From: Methylobacterium sp. NMS14P
GTDB lineage: Bacteria; Pseudomonadota; Alphaproteobacteria; Rhizobiales; Beijerinckiaceae
NCBI RefSeq assembly: GCF_028583545.1
Contig: NZ_CP087106.1
Coordinates: forward strand, 3,270,501 to 3,334,500
DNA: 64,000 bases
Direction: 5' to 3'
The notes below the pieces were generated by a model. That model was not told the DNA's origin and ran no database searches. It saw only the letters and a program-made list of their open reading frames with translations. How positions within the stretch are numbered: the first letter of the stretch is position 1; each line of letters opens with the position of its first letter. The position numbers were made by a program, and so were the translations under genes. This document shows, in pieces, positions 34,788 through 44,490 of the stretch.

Positions 34788-35593
34788 TCAGGCCGGGATC
34801 ACGTCCACGATTTCGTAGGTGTCGGGATCGATGATCACGATGTCGTCGCGCACCAGGACGAAGTCGTAACCCTCGTATTCGGGCACCAGCTCGACGATGG
34901 CCGGCGGGAGCCGGTGGAGGGTGATCGAGCGCGGGATCGCCGTGCCGACCGCGAGACCGAACGCCACGTCCCGGAGCGGCGAGACGCCCAGACGCGTGAT
35001 CGAGCTGCGGAACTCCGTGCGCTGACGGGTGTCGAGGCGGCCGACGGCGCCGCGGACGGCGCCCCGGTCGCGGGCGCCGTCACGGCCCCCCCGCTCGCCC
35101 GCCGGACCGCGACCGCCACGCTCGGGACCGGCCGCGTCACGATTGCCGCGGTCGGGCCCGGCACCCGGTTCGCGGGCACCACGCTCGCCCCGGTCCCCGC
35201 GATCGCCGGCACCCGGGTTCGCGGCGGGCCCGGCCCGGTCAGCCGGTCCGTTGCGCTCGGCCGCGCCACCGGGGCGGCCCGGCGCCTCGGCACCGCGGCC
35301 GCCCGGACCACCCGGCTCGGCGCCGCGCGGTCCGCCCTCGGCACCGCCGGGCCCGCGCATCGCGCCCCCTCGGGCCCGCCGGCGCCGCCCCGCATTCCAC
35401 CGCCCGCGCCACCGCCACCGCCCGGGCCGCCGCCGGCCGGACCGGCGCCCGCGCCGGCGGCGCCGCCGGGCCCGCCGGCGCCGCCGCCACCGGGCCCGGC
35501 CCCTCCGCCGCCCGGGCCGCCCTGCGCGAACGCCGTCGCCGCTCCGGCCACGACGATGGCCGCCGCGACCGTGTCTCTCAGAATCCGCTTCAT
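34788..35593 (-). pseudogene. DUF1236 secreted protein gene with an apparent frameshift
   Basis: A gene starts at 35593 with a strong AGGAGGAG site and a clear signal peptide (MKRILRDTVAAAIVVAGAAT, then AFAQ). A glycine-rich stretch (GGPGGGGAGPGGGGAGGPGG) leads into GGMRGGAGGPEGA. That frame then becomes an arginine/alanine-rich reading with no family match. The rest of the protein continues in another frame from about 35360: Gly/Arg/Asp-rich sequence, then a conserved C-terminal DUF1236 domain (PRSITLHRLPPAIVELVPEY, then DDIVIIDPDTYEIVDVIPA). The span is 806 bases, not a multiple of three; a +1 or -2 shift is needed, most likely in the GAGGGGGCGCG run near 35365-35375. It may be a true lesion or a sequencing error. 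DUF1236 proteins are exported and of unknown function. Confidence 0.75.
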
Positions 35594-35831
35594 GGCTTCT
35601 CCTCCTGGAGTGGTCGGAGCGCCGTCGACGCCCACGCCGGCCCGCAACGGGGCCTCGGGGCGAACCGTTCCGTCCCGCGGCACTGTGGACACGCTGCCCG
35701 TGACACCCGCCCGCGCTGTCCTCGGCTAAGTCGGATCACGGTCTTGCGATCAGGCGCGTCACCTGTAACGTCGCGCCGCACCAGAAAGAGACCGGCTCCG
35801 GCCGGCATCGAGATTGATCGACGGAGACGCC

Positions 35832-37196
35832 ATGTCCGCCTCGCGAGACGATACGATCGGTATCGCACCGAGTGCCCTCGACGACGCCGCGGACCGGAAG
35901 CGCCGGATCTGGGCGATCGTCGGATCGTCCTCGGGCAATCTCGTCGAGTGGTACGACTTCTACTGCTACGCGTTCTTCGCGCTCTACTTCGCTCCGGCCT
36001 TCTTCCCGAAGGGCGATTCCACCAGCCAGCTCCTGCAGACCGCCGGCATCTTCGCGGTGGGCTTCTTCATGCGGCCGATCGGCGGCTGGCTGTTCGGCCG
36101 CATCGCCGACCGGGTCGGCCGCCGGACCTCGATGGTCATCTCGGTGCTGATGATGTGCTTCGGCTCGCTGCTGATCGGCATCCTGCCGACCTACGAGCAT
36201 GTCGGCACGCTGGCCCCCGTGCTGCTGCTCCTCGCCCGCATGCTCCAGGGCCTGTCCGTCGGCGGCGAGTACGGCACCTCGGCGACCTACATGAGCGAGG
36301 TGGCGATCAAGGGGAAGCGCGGCTTCTTCGCCTCGTTCCAGTACGTGACGCTGATCGGCGGCCAACTCCTCGCCTCGCTGGTCCTGGTGCTGCTGCAGAC
36401 GGTGATGACCGGTCCGGAACTCACGGCCTGGGGCTGGCGCATCCCGTTCTTCATCGGCGCCGCGCTCGCGGTCGTCGCGCTCTATCTCCGGCGCTCCCTG
36501 GCCGAGACGAAGGACAGCAGCGACAAGGAGACCGCCGGCACCTTCTCCGCGCTGGCCAAGCACTGGCGGGCGTTCCTGGTCGTGATCGCCTACACGGCCG
36601 GCGGCTCGCTGAGCTTCTACACCTTCACGACGTACATGCAGAAGTATCTCGTCAACACCGCCGGCATGCCGAAGACCTCGGCGTCGCAGACGATGACGGT
36701 GGTGCTGTTCGTCTACATGATCATCCAGCCGATCTTCGGCGCGCTCTCCGACAAGATCGGCCGCAAGGCCAACATGCTGCTCTACAGCGGCCTCGGCACG
36801 CTCATGGTGGTGCCGCTGATGACGGCGCTCGGAACCAACAAGGACCCCTATCTCGCCTTCGCGCTGATCACCCTCGGGCTCGCGGTGGTGTCGTTCTACA
36901 CGGGCATCAGCGGCATCGTGAAAGCCGAGCTGTTCCCCACCAACGTCCGGGCGCTCGGCGTCGGCCTGTCCTACGCGATCGCCAACGCCACCTTCGGCGG
37001 CACCGCCGAGTTCGTCGCCCTGTGGTTCAAGGACGCCGGCATGGAGAGCACGTTCTTCTGGTACGTGACCGTCCTGATGGCGATCGCCTTCGTGGCCTCG
37101 CTGATCATGCCGAACCCCAAGGTCCACGGCTATCTCGACGGCGCCGGCACCGTCGAGGAGGCGCTGGGGAAGAAGCCGCGCCTCGCCCACGCCTGA
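35832..37196 (+). CDS. kgtP: Alpha-ketoglutarate permease (MHS-family MFS)
   Basis: This 454-residue, 12-helix proton symporter is very close to E. coli KgtP along its whole length, including [79 protein letters not shown] and [19 protein letters not shown]. It imports 2-oxoglutarate. The ATG at 35832 is chosen over an upstream GTG because it follows GGAGACGCC and fits the family. It is monocistronic with a terminator hairpin after it. Confidence 0.94.
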   Translation: MSASRDDTIGIAPSALDDAADRKRRIWAIVGSSSGNLVEWYDFYCYAFFALYFAPAFFPKGDSTSQLLQTAGIFAVGFFMRPIGGWLFGRIADRVGRRTSMVISVLMMCFGSLLIGILPTYEHVGTLAPVLLLLARMLQGLSVGGEYGTSATYMSEVAIKGKRGFFASFQYVTLIGGQLLASLVLVLLQTVMTGPELTAWGWRIPFFIGAALAVVALYLRRSLAETKDSSDKETAGTFSALAKHWRAFLVVIAYTAGGSLSFYTFTTYMQKYLVNTAGMPKTSASQTMTVVLFVYMIIQPIFGALSDKIGRKANMLLYSGLGTLMVVPLMTALGTNKDPYLAFALITLGLAVVSFYTGISGIVKAELFPTNVRALGVGLSYAIANATFGGTAEFVALWFKDAGMESTFFWYVTVLMAIAFVASLIMPNPKVHGYLDGAGTVEEALGKKPRLAHA

Positions 37197-37201
37197 TCGG
37201 A

Positions 37202-37220
37202 CGCCCGGCTGGACCGGGCG
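37202..37220 (+). terminator. Terminator hairpin after kgtP
   Basis: CGCCCGG and CCGGGCG (37202-37208 with 37214-37220) form a 7-bp stem with a 5-base loop. GGGACTTT follows, giving a short T-run. It lies 6 bases after the kgtP stop. Confidence 0.65.
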
Positions 37221-37278
37221 GGACTTTCACGCTGATATGCCTCCCGCCGGGCGCGCCAGACGCCCGCGGGAGGACGCC

Positions 37279-38460
37279 ATGTTGAGGAACGCCGCCGCCG
37301 GGGCGCTGGCCCTGCTCTGCCTCGCGACCGCATCGCCGTCCGGGGCCGCCGAGCCGGGCGCCGCCGACGCGCCGTTCAGGCCGACGCGGCCCGCGGGCTA
37401 CGTCTTCGTCGGCGGCCGCTACGCGATGGCCGGCGGCAAAACCACGGCCTCCGGGCAGATGTTCGTGGAGTACCGCGCCCCGGAGCGGGTGACGCAGCCC
37501 TACCCAATCGTCCTGGTGCACGGCACCGCGCAGACCGGGACCAACTTCCTCGGCACGCCCGACGGGCGGCCGGGCTGGGCCGACCGCTTCGCCGCGCAGG
37601 GCTTCGCGGTCTACGTCGTCGATCAGGTCGGCCGGGGCCGCTCGGGCGGCGACCCGGACATGTACGGTCCCTACGCCCGCCTGCCCGCCGAGGACCTAGA
37701 GACGGTGTTCACCGGGCAGGAGCGCTCCGGGCTCTACCCGCAGGCGAAGCTCCACACGCAGTGGCCGGGCGGTGCCGGCATCCGCGGCAACGCCGCCTTC
37801 GACCAGTTCTACCTCTCGCAGGTGCCCTACATCGCGAGCGCGCTGAAGAGCGAGGAGCTGGTCGATCCGGCACTGATCGACCTGCTGGAGAAGATCGGCC
37901 CCGCGATCCTGCTGACGCACTCGCAGGCGGGTGTCTTCGGCTGGGCGGTCTCCGATCAGCGGCCCGACCTCGTGAAGGCGCATATCGCCGTCGAGCCGAA
38001 CGGGCCGACCTTCTACGACATCCGCTTCAAGGGCGGCGCGGACTGGTACGAGCGCGTCGGCGAGGCCCGGGCGCGCCCCTACGGCATCACGCGGGTGCCG
38101 CTGCACTTCGAGCCGCCGGTGAGCGGCCCGGCCGACCTGACGGTGGTCCAGGCCGAGAGCGCCGCCGCGCCCGACAAGATCCGCTGCTGGCTTCAGGCCG
38201 AGCCCGCGCGCCAATTGCCGAACCTCGCCCGGGTGCCCGCGGTGATCGTCACCGCCGAGGCCTCGTTCCGGGCCACCATGGACGATTGCACGGCGGCCTT
38301 CCTGACCCAGGCCGGCGCGAAACCGGACCGGCTGGCGCTCGCCGAGCAGGGTATCCGCGGCAACGGCCACATGATGATGCTGGAATCGAACAGCGACGCC
38401 GTGGCGGACGCGATCGTCGGCTGGATCCACGGCCGGGTCCGGGCGCCGTCCCGGCCTTAA
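37279..38460 (+). CDS. Secreted alpha/beta hydrolase
   Basis: This 393-residue protein has a signal peptide (AAAGALALLCLATASPSGAA) and an alpha/beta-hydrolase fold. The oxyanion region is IVLVHGTAQTGTNFLG, the nucleophile is probably the Ser of LLTHSQAGVFGW (x-H-S-Q-A-G) and a late His in GNGHMMMLESNSD completes the likely triad. VYVVDQVGRGRSGGDPDMYG is a further conserved loop. It would be a periplasmic esterase or lipase-like enzyme with unknown substrate. The ATG at 37279 follows GGGAGGACGCC. Confidence 0.82.
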   Translation: MLRNAAAGALALLCLATASPSGAAEPGAADAPFRPTRPAGYVFVGGRYAMAGGKTTASGQMFVEYRAPERVTQPYPIVLVHGTAQTGTNFLGTPDGRPGWADRFAAQGFAVYVVDQVGRGRSGGDPDMYGPYARLPAEDLETVFTGQERSGLYPQAKLHTQWPGGAGIRGNAAFDQFYLSQVPYIASALKSEELVDPALIDLLEKIGPAILLTHSQAGVFGWAVSDQRPDLVKAHIAVEPNGPTFYDIRFKGGADWYERVGEARARPYGITRVPLHFEPPVSGPADLTVVQAESAAAPDKIRCWLQAEPARQLPNLARVPAVIVTAEASFRATMDDCTAAFLTQAGAKPDRLALAEQGIRGNGHMMMLESNSDAVADAIVGWIHGRVRAPSRP

Positions 38461-38515
38461 CCCGCCGCTTACCCTGTCCCGGCGAGGGTGCGCCCGTCAT
38501 CCGACGAGGGACTGC

Positions 38516-38797
38516 ATGACCGACATGACCGACACCGTGGGCGTCGCGGGCGACCGCATCCGCTCGATCATCGAGCGCGTGGAACGGCTGGAGGAGGAGA
38601 TCAAGGACCTGATGGAGGCCAAGAAGGAGGTCTTCGCCGAGGCCAAGGGCGAGGGTCTCGACGTGAAGGTGCTCAAGGAGATCCTGAAGATCCGCAAGCA
38701 GGACAAGGACGAGCGCGACGAGCAGGAGACGCTCCTCGACGTCTACCTGCGCGCCATGGACGCGCCGTCGCCGGCCCCGATCAAGGCGGCGGCCTGA
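38516..38797 (+). CDS. gapR: GapR-family nucleoid protein (DUF2312)
   Basis: This 93-residue protein is a full DUF2312/UPF0335 member: AGDRIRSIIERVERLEEEIK, KDLMEAKKEVFAEAKGEG and VKVLKEILKIRKQDKDERDE, a charged helical protein. The Caulobacter homologue GapR binds AT-rich, overtwisted DNA ahead of polymerases and helps topoisomerases. Two lysine-rich helices forming the DNA clamp are visible. The length is typical (about 90). A dimer/tetramer on DNA in the cytoplasm is expected from the family. The gene stands alone, convergent with purC across a strong hairpin. Confidence 0.93.
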   Translation: MTDMTDTVGVAGDRIRSIIERVERLEEEIKDLMEAKKEVFAEAKGEGLDVKVLKEILKIRKQDKDERDEQETLLDVYLRAMDAPSPAPIKAAA

Positions 38798-38809
38798 CAC
38801 GGGCGACCG

Positions 38810-38832
38810 GGTGCGGCGCCGGGCGCCGCACC
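38810..38832. terminator. Bidirectional terminator between gapR and purC
   Basis: A perfect 10-bp stem (GGTGCGGCGC with GCGCCGCACC; 38810-38819 and 38823-38832) closes on a 3-base loop between two convergent stop codons. Confidence 0.75.
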
Positions 38833-38850
38833 TCTCCGCCGCGATGATGC

Positions 38851-39828
38851 CTAGGCCGCGAGGTAGGCGGCGATGTTGCGCCGGACGCGGTCCAGGGGCT
38901 CCTCCGCCGGGTCCGGCAGGACGAAGCGCGCGCCGGTGATCGTCTCGTAGGCGCGGATGTAGACCGCGGCGGTCTCCAGGACGACCTCGGCGGGGATCTC
39001 GGGGATCGGGTCCTTGTAGGGGTCGCAGCGGGCGACGACCCAGTTGCGCACGAAGTCCTTGTCGAAGCTCTCCGGGGCCGAACCCGCGGCGAAGCGCTCG
39101 GGATAGCTCTGCGCGAACCAGTACCGGCTGCTGTCGGGCGTGTGGATCTCGTCGGCGAGGACGATCCGGCCCCCGGGGTCCGTGCCGAACTCGTACTTCG
39201 TGTCCGCCAGGATCAGGCCGCGCTCCGCCGCCAGAGCCGTCCCGCGGGCGAACAGCGCCAGGGCCGCCTCGGACACGGTCGCCCACTGCGCGCGCGTCAG
39301 CAATCCGCGCTCGAGGATCTCCGCCTCGGTGAGCGGCTCGTCGTGGCCGCCGTCGAACGCCTTGGTGGTCGGCGTGATGATCGCCTCCGGCAGTTGCTGG
39401 TTCGGCCGCATCCCGTCCGGGAAGTGGTGGCCGTACATGTCCCGCTCGCCCGCGCGGTAACGCGTCAGGATCGAGGTCGAGGTGGTGCCCGCGAGGTAGC
39501 CGCGCACCACCACCTCCACGGGCAGGATCTCCAGGCGCTGGCCGACCACCACGTTGGGATCGGGATAGGCGATGACGTGGTTCGGGCAGAGGTCGGCGGT
39601 CTGCTCGAACCAGTAGCGAGCGGTCTGGGTCAGGACCTGGCCCTTGAACGGGATCGCCGCGAGCGCCCTGTCGAAGGCGCTGATCCGGTCCGAGGTGATG
39701 AGAATGCGCCGGCCGTCGGGGAGGTCGTAATTGTCCCGGACCTTGCCGCGGTAATGCCGGGGCAGCTCGGGCAGGGTCGCGTCGCGCAGGACCTGATGCG
39801 CGTGCGGGGCGAGATCTGCCGTGTTCAT
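38851..39828 (-). CDS. purC: Phosphoribosylaminoimidazole-succinocarboxamide synthase
   Basis: This 325-residue enzyme joins aspartate to CAIR in purine synthesis, using ATP. SAICAR synthase motifs are clear: [71 protein letters not shown] and [13 protein letters not shown]. It belongs to the longer type (about 300 aa or more) rather than the 237-aa E. coli form. The ATG at 39828 starts at the conserved region. It is monocistronic, divergent from the Crp/Fnr regulator gene. Confidence 0.96.
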   Translation of the reverse strand: MNTADLAPHAHQVLRDATLPELPRHYRGKVRDNYDLPDGRRILITSDRISAFDRALAAIPFKGQVLTQTARYWFEQTADLCPNHVIAYPDPNVVVGQRLEILPVEVVVRGYLAGTTSTSILTRYRAGERDMYGHHFPDGMRPNQQLPEAIITPTTKAFDGGHDEPLTEAEILERGLLTRAQWATVSEAALALFARGTALAAERGLILADTKYEFGTDPGGRIVLADEIHTPDSSRYWFAQSYPERFAAGSAPESFDKDFVRNWVVARCDPYKDPIPEIPAEVVLETAAVYIRAYETITGARFVLPDPAEEPLDRVRRNIAAYLAA

Positions 39829-40040
39829 CGGGCTTTCCGTCAGGCTGAACGGCGACCGCGCCGCCGGTCCTCTGTGCGCGGATGGGCCCGGAAATTCCAG
39901 TCCCGGACCCCGGGAGCGCGCGCGGCGCCCGGTCCCGCCCTGGTCGGGCCCGGCCGGGACCCTACACTTGGGCGGGGACCAACGACGGTGGACGACCGGC
40001 CGCGCGATGCCGAACGCTTCTGCCGGACGGCCGAGGCGCG

Positions 40041-40793
40041 ATGTACGAGACACCCCAACCGTCGGGCAGAGACCCCTTCCTGCGCCGGATCGAGACCGTG
40101 GCCCTGTTCCGGCTCACGGACGCGGAGCGCGCCGCGCTCGTCGCGCTCCCCCTGCAGGTCGCTCAATTCGAAGCCAACCAGGACATCATCCGGGAGGGCG
40201 ACCGGCCGTCCCGAAGCTTCACGCTGCTCAGCGGGATCGCCTGCACGTACAAGTCGACCCGCGCGGGCAAGCGGCAGGTGATGAGCTACCACGTCCCGGG
40301 AGACGTGCCGGACTTCCAGAGCCTGTTCCTGGAGGTGCTCGACATCAACATCGCGACGGTGAGCGCCTGCCGCCTCGGCTTCGTCCAGCACGACGCGGTC
40401 CGGGCGATGCTGCGGGCGCACCCGCGCCTCAACGAGGTGTTCTGGCGCGCGACGCTGATCGACGCCGCCCTGGTCCGCGAGTGGATGCTCAACACCGGGC
40501 GCCGGGAGGCGTATGCCCGGATGGCCCACCTGTTCTGCGAGCTGATGACCCGCCTCGACGCCGTCGGTCTGGCCCCCGACCGGACCTGCGACCTGCCGAT
40601 GACGCAGCCCGAACTCGCGGACGCCCTCGGGATCACGTCGGTCCACGTCAACCGGACGATTCGCGATCTCAAATCCGCCGGTCTGATCACGCTGCGGGGG
40701 CGCCGCCTCACCGTCCACGACTGGGCCGGGCTGCAGGCAGCGGCCGAATTCGATCCGACCTACCTGCACCTGCGCGACGTGGAGACGCGCTGA
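40041..40793 (+). CDS. Crp/Fnr-family transcription regulator
   Basis: This 250-residue regulator has an N-terminal cyclic-nucleotide-binding-type domain (about residues 15-140, with [40 protein letters not shown] and the [15 protein letters not shown] turn). The C-terminal winged helix (about 150-235) carries [20 protein letters not shown] as helix-turn-helix. The N-terminal cysteines of oxygen-sensing Fnr are missing, and the phosphate-binding cassette is not canonical, so the ligand is unknown. This type is common in multiple copies in Methylobacterium. Its regulon is unknown; purC is divergent. Confidence 0.88.
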   Translation: MYETPQPSGRDPFLRRIETVALFRLTDAERAALVALPLQVAQFEANQDIIREGDRPSRSFTLLSGIACTYKSTRAGKRQVMSYHVPGDVPDFQSLFLEVLDINIATVSACRLGFVQHDAVRAMLRAHPRLNEVFWRATLIDAALVREWMLNTGRREAYARMAHLFCELMTRLDAVGLAPDRTCDLPMTQPELADALGITSVHVNRTIRDLKSAGLITLRGRRLTVHDWAGLQAAAEFDPTYLHLRDVETR

Positions 40794-40890
40794 CCGGCCC
40801 GCGCGAACTTCGGCCATTCACTGTCGAAGAGATGGGGCGTTCTCGGTCGCCGGCTCTACCGATTCGAAGATCGGGTGCTCAGCGAGAAGA

Positions 40891-40966
40891 TGGTGCCCAG
40901 GGACGGAGTCGAACCGCCGACACTGCGATTTTCAGTCGCATGCTCTACCAACTGAGCTACCTGGGC
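40891..40966 (-). tRNA. tRNA-Phe (GAA)
   Basis: The minus strand folds as a complete tRNA of 76 bases with encoded CCA. The acceptor stem is GCCCAGG with CCTGGGC, the D arm is GCTCAGTTGGTAGAGC, and the anticodon arm TGCGACTGAAAATCGCA has anticodon GAA. The T arm contains GGTTCGACTCC. It lies upstream of nothing on its strand except the yacG-maf genes, which precede it in the transcript order maf-yacG... on the other side (the tRNA is downstream-of by 104 bases). Confidence 0.97.
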
Positions 40967-41052
40967 GTCGTCCGCGCCGGTGTCGGCCTCGGACGTCGCG
41001 GGGTATAGTGAGTGCTTGGCGGCCTGTCCAGCCTCGCGTGATACCGACGTGA

Positions 41053-41081
41053 CCGGAAGGCTGAAAAATTCAGCCCTCCGG
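41053..41081 (-). terminator. Hairpin at the end of yacG
   Basis: CCGGAAGGCTGAA (41053-41065) pairs with TTCAGCCCTCCGG (41069-41081), with one mismatch and an AAA loop. It overlaps the yacG stop codon. It separates maf-yacG from the tRNA-Phe gene on the same strand. Confidence 0.6.
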
Positions 41082-41255
41082 ATCCGGCGGGGGCGGCGGC
41101 GCGTCGGGATCGGGTTCCTCGGGGATCGCGTAGCGCTCGTTGAGCCAGCGTCCGAGATCGACGTCGGCGCAGCGCTGGGAGCAGAACGGCCGGAAGTCCG
41201 GCGTGGACGGTTGCCGGCAGATCGGACAGGGCGGCGGCTGGCGTTCGCGCTTCAT
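41070..41255 (-). CDS. yacG: DNA gyrase inhibitor YacG (zinc-binding)
   Basis: This 61-residue protein has the four zinc cysteines of YacG: CPIC near residue 10 ([10 protein letters not shown]) and CSQRC ([16 protein letters not shown]), followed by the family's [14 protein letters not shown]. An acidic, proline-rich tail ends it. E. coli YacG binds GyrB and inhibits gyrase. The ATG overlaps the maf stop by four bases, the common maf-yacG coupling in alphaproteobacteria. It is shorter than most annotated genes but unmistakable. Confidence 0.92.
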   Translation of the reverse strand: MKRERQPPPCPICRQPSTPDFRPFCSQRCADVDLGRWLNERYAIPEEPDPDAPPPPPDPEG

Positions 41256-41905
41256 GCGAGGGCGCCCCACCCGGCCCGGACGGGGTAGCCCTCCCCGTCG
41301 AGCAGGCTGAGGGTCTCGTAGAGCGGCAGGCCGACCACGCCGCTGTAAGACCCGACCAGCTTCACCACGAAGGCCCCCGCCAATCCCTGGATCGCGTAGC
41401 CGCCGGCTTTGCCGCGCCACTCGCCCGAGGCGACGTAGCCCTGGATGTCGCGACCCGAGAGGCGCTTGAACCGGACACGGCTCTCGACGATCCGCTCGCG
41501 GCGCCCGCGGGGCGAGAGGACGCAGACCGCCGTGTAGACCCGGTGCTGCCGCCCCGAGAGCAGGCGCAGGCAATCCGCGGCCTCGTCGGGAATCTCGGCC
41601 TTCGGCAGAACGCGCCGCCCGACCGCCACCACCGTGTCGGCCGACAGGAGCCAGGTGGGGGTCGTGGTGTCCTCCAGGTGGAGCGCCGCCTCGGCGGTGG
41701 CGAGCTTCGTCCGCGCGAGGCGCCGCGCCAGCTCGCGCGGCGGCTCGGCCTTGCGCGGCGTCTCGTCGATCTCGGCCGGCAGGAGCGCCGCCGGCTCGAT
41801 CCCGATCTGCTGGAGCAACGCGAGACGGCGGGGCGAAGCGGAGGCGAGCACGAGTCGCGCCGTCGGCCCCTGCGTCCCGCCGATCGCTTCAGGTTTGGCG
41901 TCCAT
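41252..41905 (-). CDS. maf: Maf-family nucleotide pyrophosphatase
   Basis: This 217-residue protein matches Maf: [53 protein letters not shown] and [20 protein letters not shown]. Members hydrolyse dTTP, UTP or modified nucleotides and affect division when overproduced. The ATG at 41905 is preferred over one 18 bases upstream, because the family begins close to RLVLASASP. It heads maf-yacG. The usual infA gene is not directly upstream here. Confidence 0.93.
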   Translation of the reverse strand: MDAKPEAIGGTQGPTARLVLASASPRRLALLQQIGIEPAALLPAEIDETPRKAEPPRELARRLARTKLATAEAALHLEDTTTPTWLLSADTVVAVGRRVLPKAEIPDEAADCLRLLSGRQHRVYTAVCVLSPRGRRERIVESRVRFKRLSGRDIQGYVASGEWRGKAGGYAIQGLAGAFVVKLVGSYSGVVGLPLYETLSLLDGEGYPVRAGWGALA

Positions 41906-42268
41906 GATGTCCCGTTCGCACAATCGACCGGAGCCGCGCGACCGGAGCCGTGCGCGCCCTGCGCGGCGGCACTTCGTCGGCCGGGACAGGCTCTATGCGC
42001 CTGCCTGATAAGGGAAGGGTTCGGGCTTGTGAACTCGATCGAGTCGGGCCGCCCGCGCGAACGCGCGCGGAGCGGGTCGCACGAACCCGCACCGCCCCGC
42101 GCACCCGGAAGCAACACTCGTCAGGTTCGGGTGCGCCACGGCGCGGCGGGTTCGGCCGCCGATGCAGATCAGCGTTCGGCTCCTGGCCACTCGCAAGAAC
42201 AGCCCAAGTCGTCGTCGGCGAGCGTAACCCGTCGTTAACCACGATCGACCGAGGATGGTGGCGTCCGA
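41906..42268. other. Intergenic region upstream of maf
   Basis: These 363 bases hold no recognised gene. The part nearest maf (41906-42010) should contain its promoter. A small hairpin (GCGGGT...ACCCGC near 42072-42090) and three partly repeated GGTTCGG words (around 42016, 42124 and 42148) are visible. The far end (42225-42245) is less GC-rich, with GTTAACC, and is probably the promoter of the small gene at 42269. Confidence 0.4.
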
Positions 42269-42493
42269 ATGGGATGGTCATCGATGCTGAACGCAGATCC
42301 GCTCGTGCCGCGCCCGACGCTCGTCAACGCGGCCCTGCTCGCCCGCGCCCTCGACGGGCTCCGTCCGCAGGTCGCCTCGCCGATCGAGATGTGGCAGCGG
42401 CTCACCGATCAGTACGTGGTCGACCTCGACGCCGTCGCGGCGCTCCTGCCCGCCGACGAGCCGGAGACGCACTGGCTTCCCGCCCGCGACTAA
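42269..42493 (+). CDS. Hypothetical small protein
   Basis: This 74-residue protein is not recognised. It contains a helical middle (TLVNAALLARALDGLRPQVA, then SPIEMWQRLTDQYVVDLDAV) and has no signal peptide or cysteines. An internal ATG at 42284 (MLNADPLVPRP) is an equally good start. Codon use fits a real gene. It stands alone before another small gene. Confidence 0.5.
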   Translation: MGWSSMLNADPLVPRPTLVNAALLARALDGLRPQVASPIEMWQRLTDQYVVDLDAVAALLPADEPETHWLPARD

Positions 42494-42663
42494 GCCCGGC
42501 CCGAAGAGCCGCGTCCTCGGCCCATGACGTCCCGCGCCGCGCTGGCACGTGACGTGCTTAGTGTCTTCGGCAACCGGAGGAAGCACCCAGGCAACGACAA
42601 CGCGGTGGCTCGCACGCCGGAGCACCCCGCGGACCTTTCGATCACTCGAAGCCGAGGTCCGTC

Positions 42664-42909
42664 ATGTCGGAATTGCTCTCCGTTGCCCTGGTCTGTGCCG
42701 GCACTCTGCTGGCCCAGGACTGCTCCCGCGACACCGCCCTCGACGTCATCATCGCGCCGGCGCACACGCCGATGGAATGCCTGATGCACGCCCAGACCAT
42801 GGCCGCCCAGGCCGGGTTGCCGGGGGGCAGCGACCGGTACCTCAAAGTCGCCTGCGAGCATCGCCGGGGCGAGGCCGAGCCGCGCCCCGTGATCCGCCGT
42901 GCCTCCTGA
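42664..42909 (+). CDS. Small secreted protein with paired cysteines, unknown function
   Basis: This 81-residue protein has a short hydrophobic N-terminus (LLSVALVCAGTLLAQDCSRD) that could be a signal sequence, followed by DVIIAPAHTPMECLMHAQTM and DRYLKVACEHRRG. The spaced cysteines (QDCS, MECL, VACE) suggest a disulfide-bonded periplasmic protein. The pattern with PMECLMHAQ and KVACEH near the C-terminus recurs among small proteins of Methylobacterium-like genomes, to my knowledge without function. Confidence 0.6.
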   Translation: MSELLSVALVCAGTLLAQDCSRDTALDVIIAPAHTPMECLMHAQTMAAQAGLPGGSDRYLKVACEHRRGEAEPRPVIRRAS

Positions 42910-43144
42910 AGCCGAAGATGCGCCGGGCGACTCGGCGCACCAAGTTGTGACCGGCGCGGCGTCTGGTGCATCAAAGTCACGTCACGGTAATTCTTGTTCG
43001 CATTCGCCTAACGGACAGTTGCCGCCCCTGGGAACGGGACCCATCCTGCACGGCCACGCTGATGCAACCCTCACTCCGGCATCCGCCAACGTTGCCGCCC
43101 CGATGGCCCGCGTGCCGGGCAGGGCTCAAGCGAGTGCCTGCCCG

Positions 43145-44353
43145 ATGCTGTACGACGCGTTCGACCTGCAGACCGACATGGCCGCCCAGACCCGGGCATG
43201 GGGCCGGCTGCTGAACGACATCTGGTCGCCCTGGGTCGGGTGGGGCGAGCCGGCGACCTGGATGTCCGCCGGCGCCCGGATGATGATGCGCGCCGGCCTG
43301 ACCTTCGCGCGGCCGCCCTACGGCATCGAGTCGGTGAACGTCGGGAACCGGAGCGTCCCTGTCTCCGAGGAGGCGGTCGAGGTCACACCCTTCGCGACGC
43401 TGCTCCACTTCAAGAAGGACATCCACACCGAGCAGCCCAAGGTGCTGATGGTGGCGCCGATGTCGGGCCACTTCGCCACGCTGCTCCGCGCCACCGTGCG
43501 CACGATGCTGCCCGACCACGATGTCTACATCACCGACTGGCACAATGCCCGGGACGTGCCGCTGGCCGACGGGGCGTTCGGCTTCGACGACTACGTGAGC
43601 CACCTCATCCGGTTCCTGCAGACCATGGGCGAAGGCGCCCACATGGTGGCGGTGTGCCAGCCCGCCGTGCAGGCCCTCGTGGCCGCCGCCGCGATGGCGC
43701 AGGCGAAGGATCCGACCGCCCCGCGCAGCATGACCCTGATGGCCGGTCCGGTGGATTGCCGGATCAACCCGACGGGCGTGAACGAGCTCGCGACCTCCAA
43801 GCCGATCGAGTGGTTCGAGAAGAACCTGATCGCGACGGTGCCGGCGCGCCACAAGGGCGCCGGCCGCAAGGTCTACCCGGGCTTCGTGCAGGTCTCGGCC
43901 TTCATGGCGATGAACGCCAAGCGCCACATCCAGGGCCACGCCGACCTTTTCTGGCACATGGCCAACGGCGAGCACGACAAGGCCGAGGCGATCGAGACCT
44001 TCTACGACGAGTACTTCGCCGTGCTCGACCTCGCGGCCGATTTCTACCTGGAGACGGTCAAGACCGTGTTCCAGGACCACGCCCTGGCCCGGAACGCGGT
44101 GTCGTATCGGGGCGAGCCGATCGACCTGCGCGCGATCCGCCGCACGGCGCTGATGACGGTCGAGGGCGAGCGGGACGACATCTGCGCGGTCGGGCAGACC
44201 ATGGCGGCCCACGACCTGTGCTCGGACCTCGCCCCGTACATGCGGACCCACCACCTCCAGGCCGGCGTCGGCCATTACGGCGTCTTCGCCGGGCGACGCT
44301 GGGAGACGCAGATCTACCCGCAGGTGCGCAACTTCATCCAGGCGCACAACTGA
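43145..44353 (+). CDS. phaZ: Intracellular polyhydroxyalkanoate depolymerase
   Basis: This 402-residue enzyme degrades stored PHB granules to supply carbon. The intracellular-depolymerase family layout is clear: MLYDAFDLQTDMAAQTRAWG at the start, VYITDWHNARDVPLADGAFG, and a lipase-box-like VAVCQPAVQAL in which Cys171 replaces the usual Ser as nucleophile, as in Ralstonia PhaZ1. The Asp is expected in VEGERDDICAVGQT and the His in GVGHYGVFAGRRW. The ATG at 43145 fits the family start. It is monocistronic. Its presence implies PHB storage, which agrees with the 3-hydroxybutyryl-CoA dehydrogenase at 51 kb. Confidence 0.95.
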   Translation: MLYDAFDLQTDMAAQTRAWGRLLNDIWSPWVGWGEPATWMSAGARMMMRAGLTFARPPYGIESVNVGNRSVPVSEEAVEVTPFATLLHFKKDIHTEQPKVLMVAPMSGHFATLLRATVRTMLPDHDVYITDWHNARDVPLADGAFGFDDYVSHLIRFLQTMGEGAHMVAVCQPAVQALVAAAAMAQAKDPTAPRSMTLMAGPVDCRINPTGVNELATSKPIEWFEKNLIATVPARHKGAGRKVYPGFVQVSAFMAMNAKRHIQGHADLFWHMANGEHDKAEAIETFYDEYFAVLDLAADFYLETVKTVFQDHALARNAVSYRGEPIDLRAIRRTALMTVEGERDDICAVGQTMAAHDLCSDLAPYMRTHHLQAGVGHYGVFAGRRWETQIYPQVRNFIQAHN

Positions 44354-44490
44354 CCCGGGGGCGGGTCGGGCGAGCGTCGCGCCGATTTGACCCGCCGACC
44401 TCAGCGGCCCACCATGCTAGGCACGTGTGACGGGGCCCGCCGAGCGCGGCTCCGTGGGCCACTCCTTCGGCGTGAGGCGGAACGGTCGGC

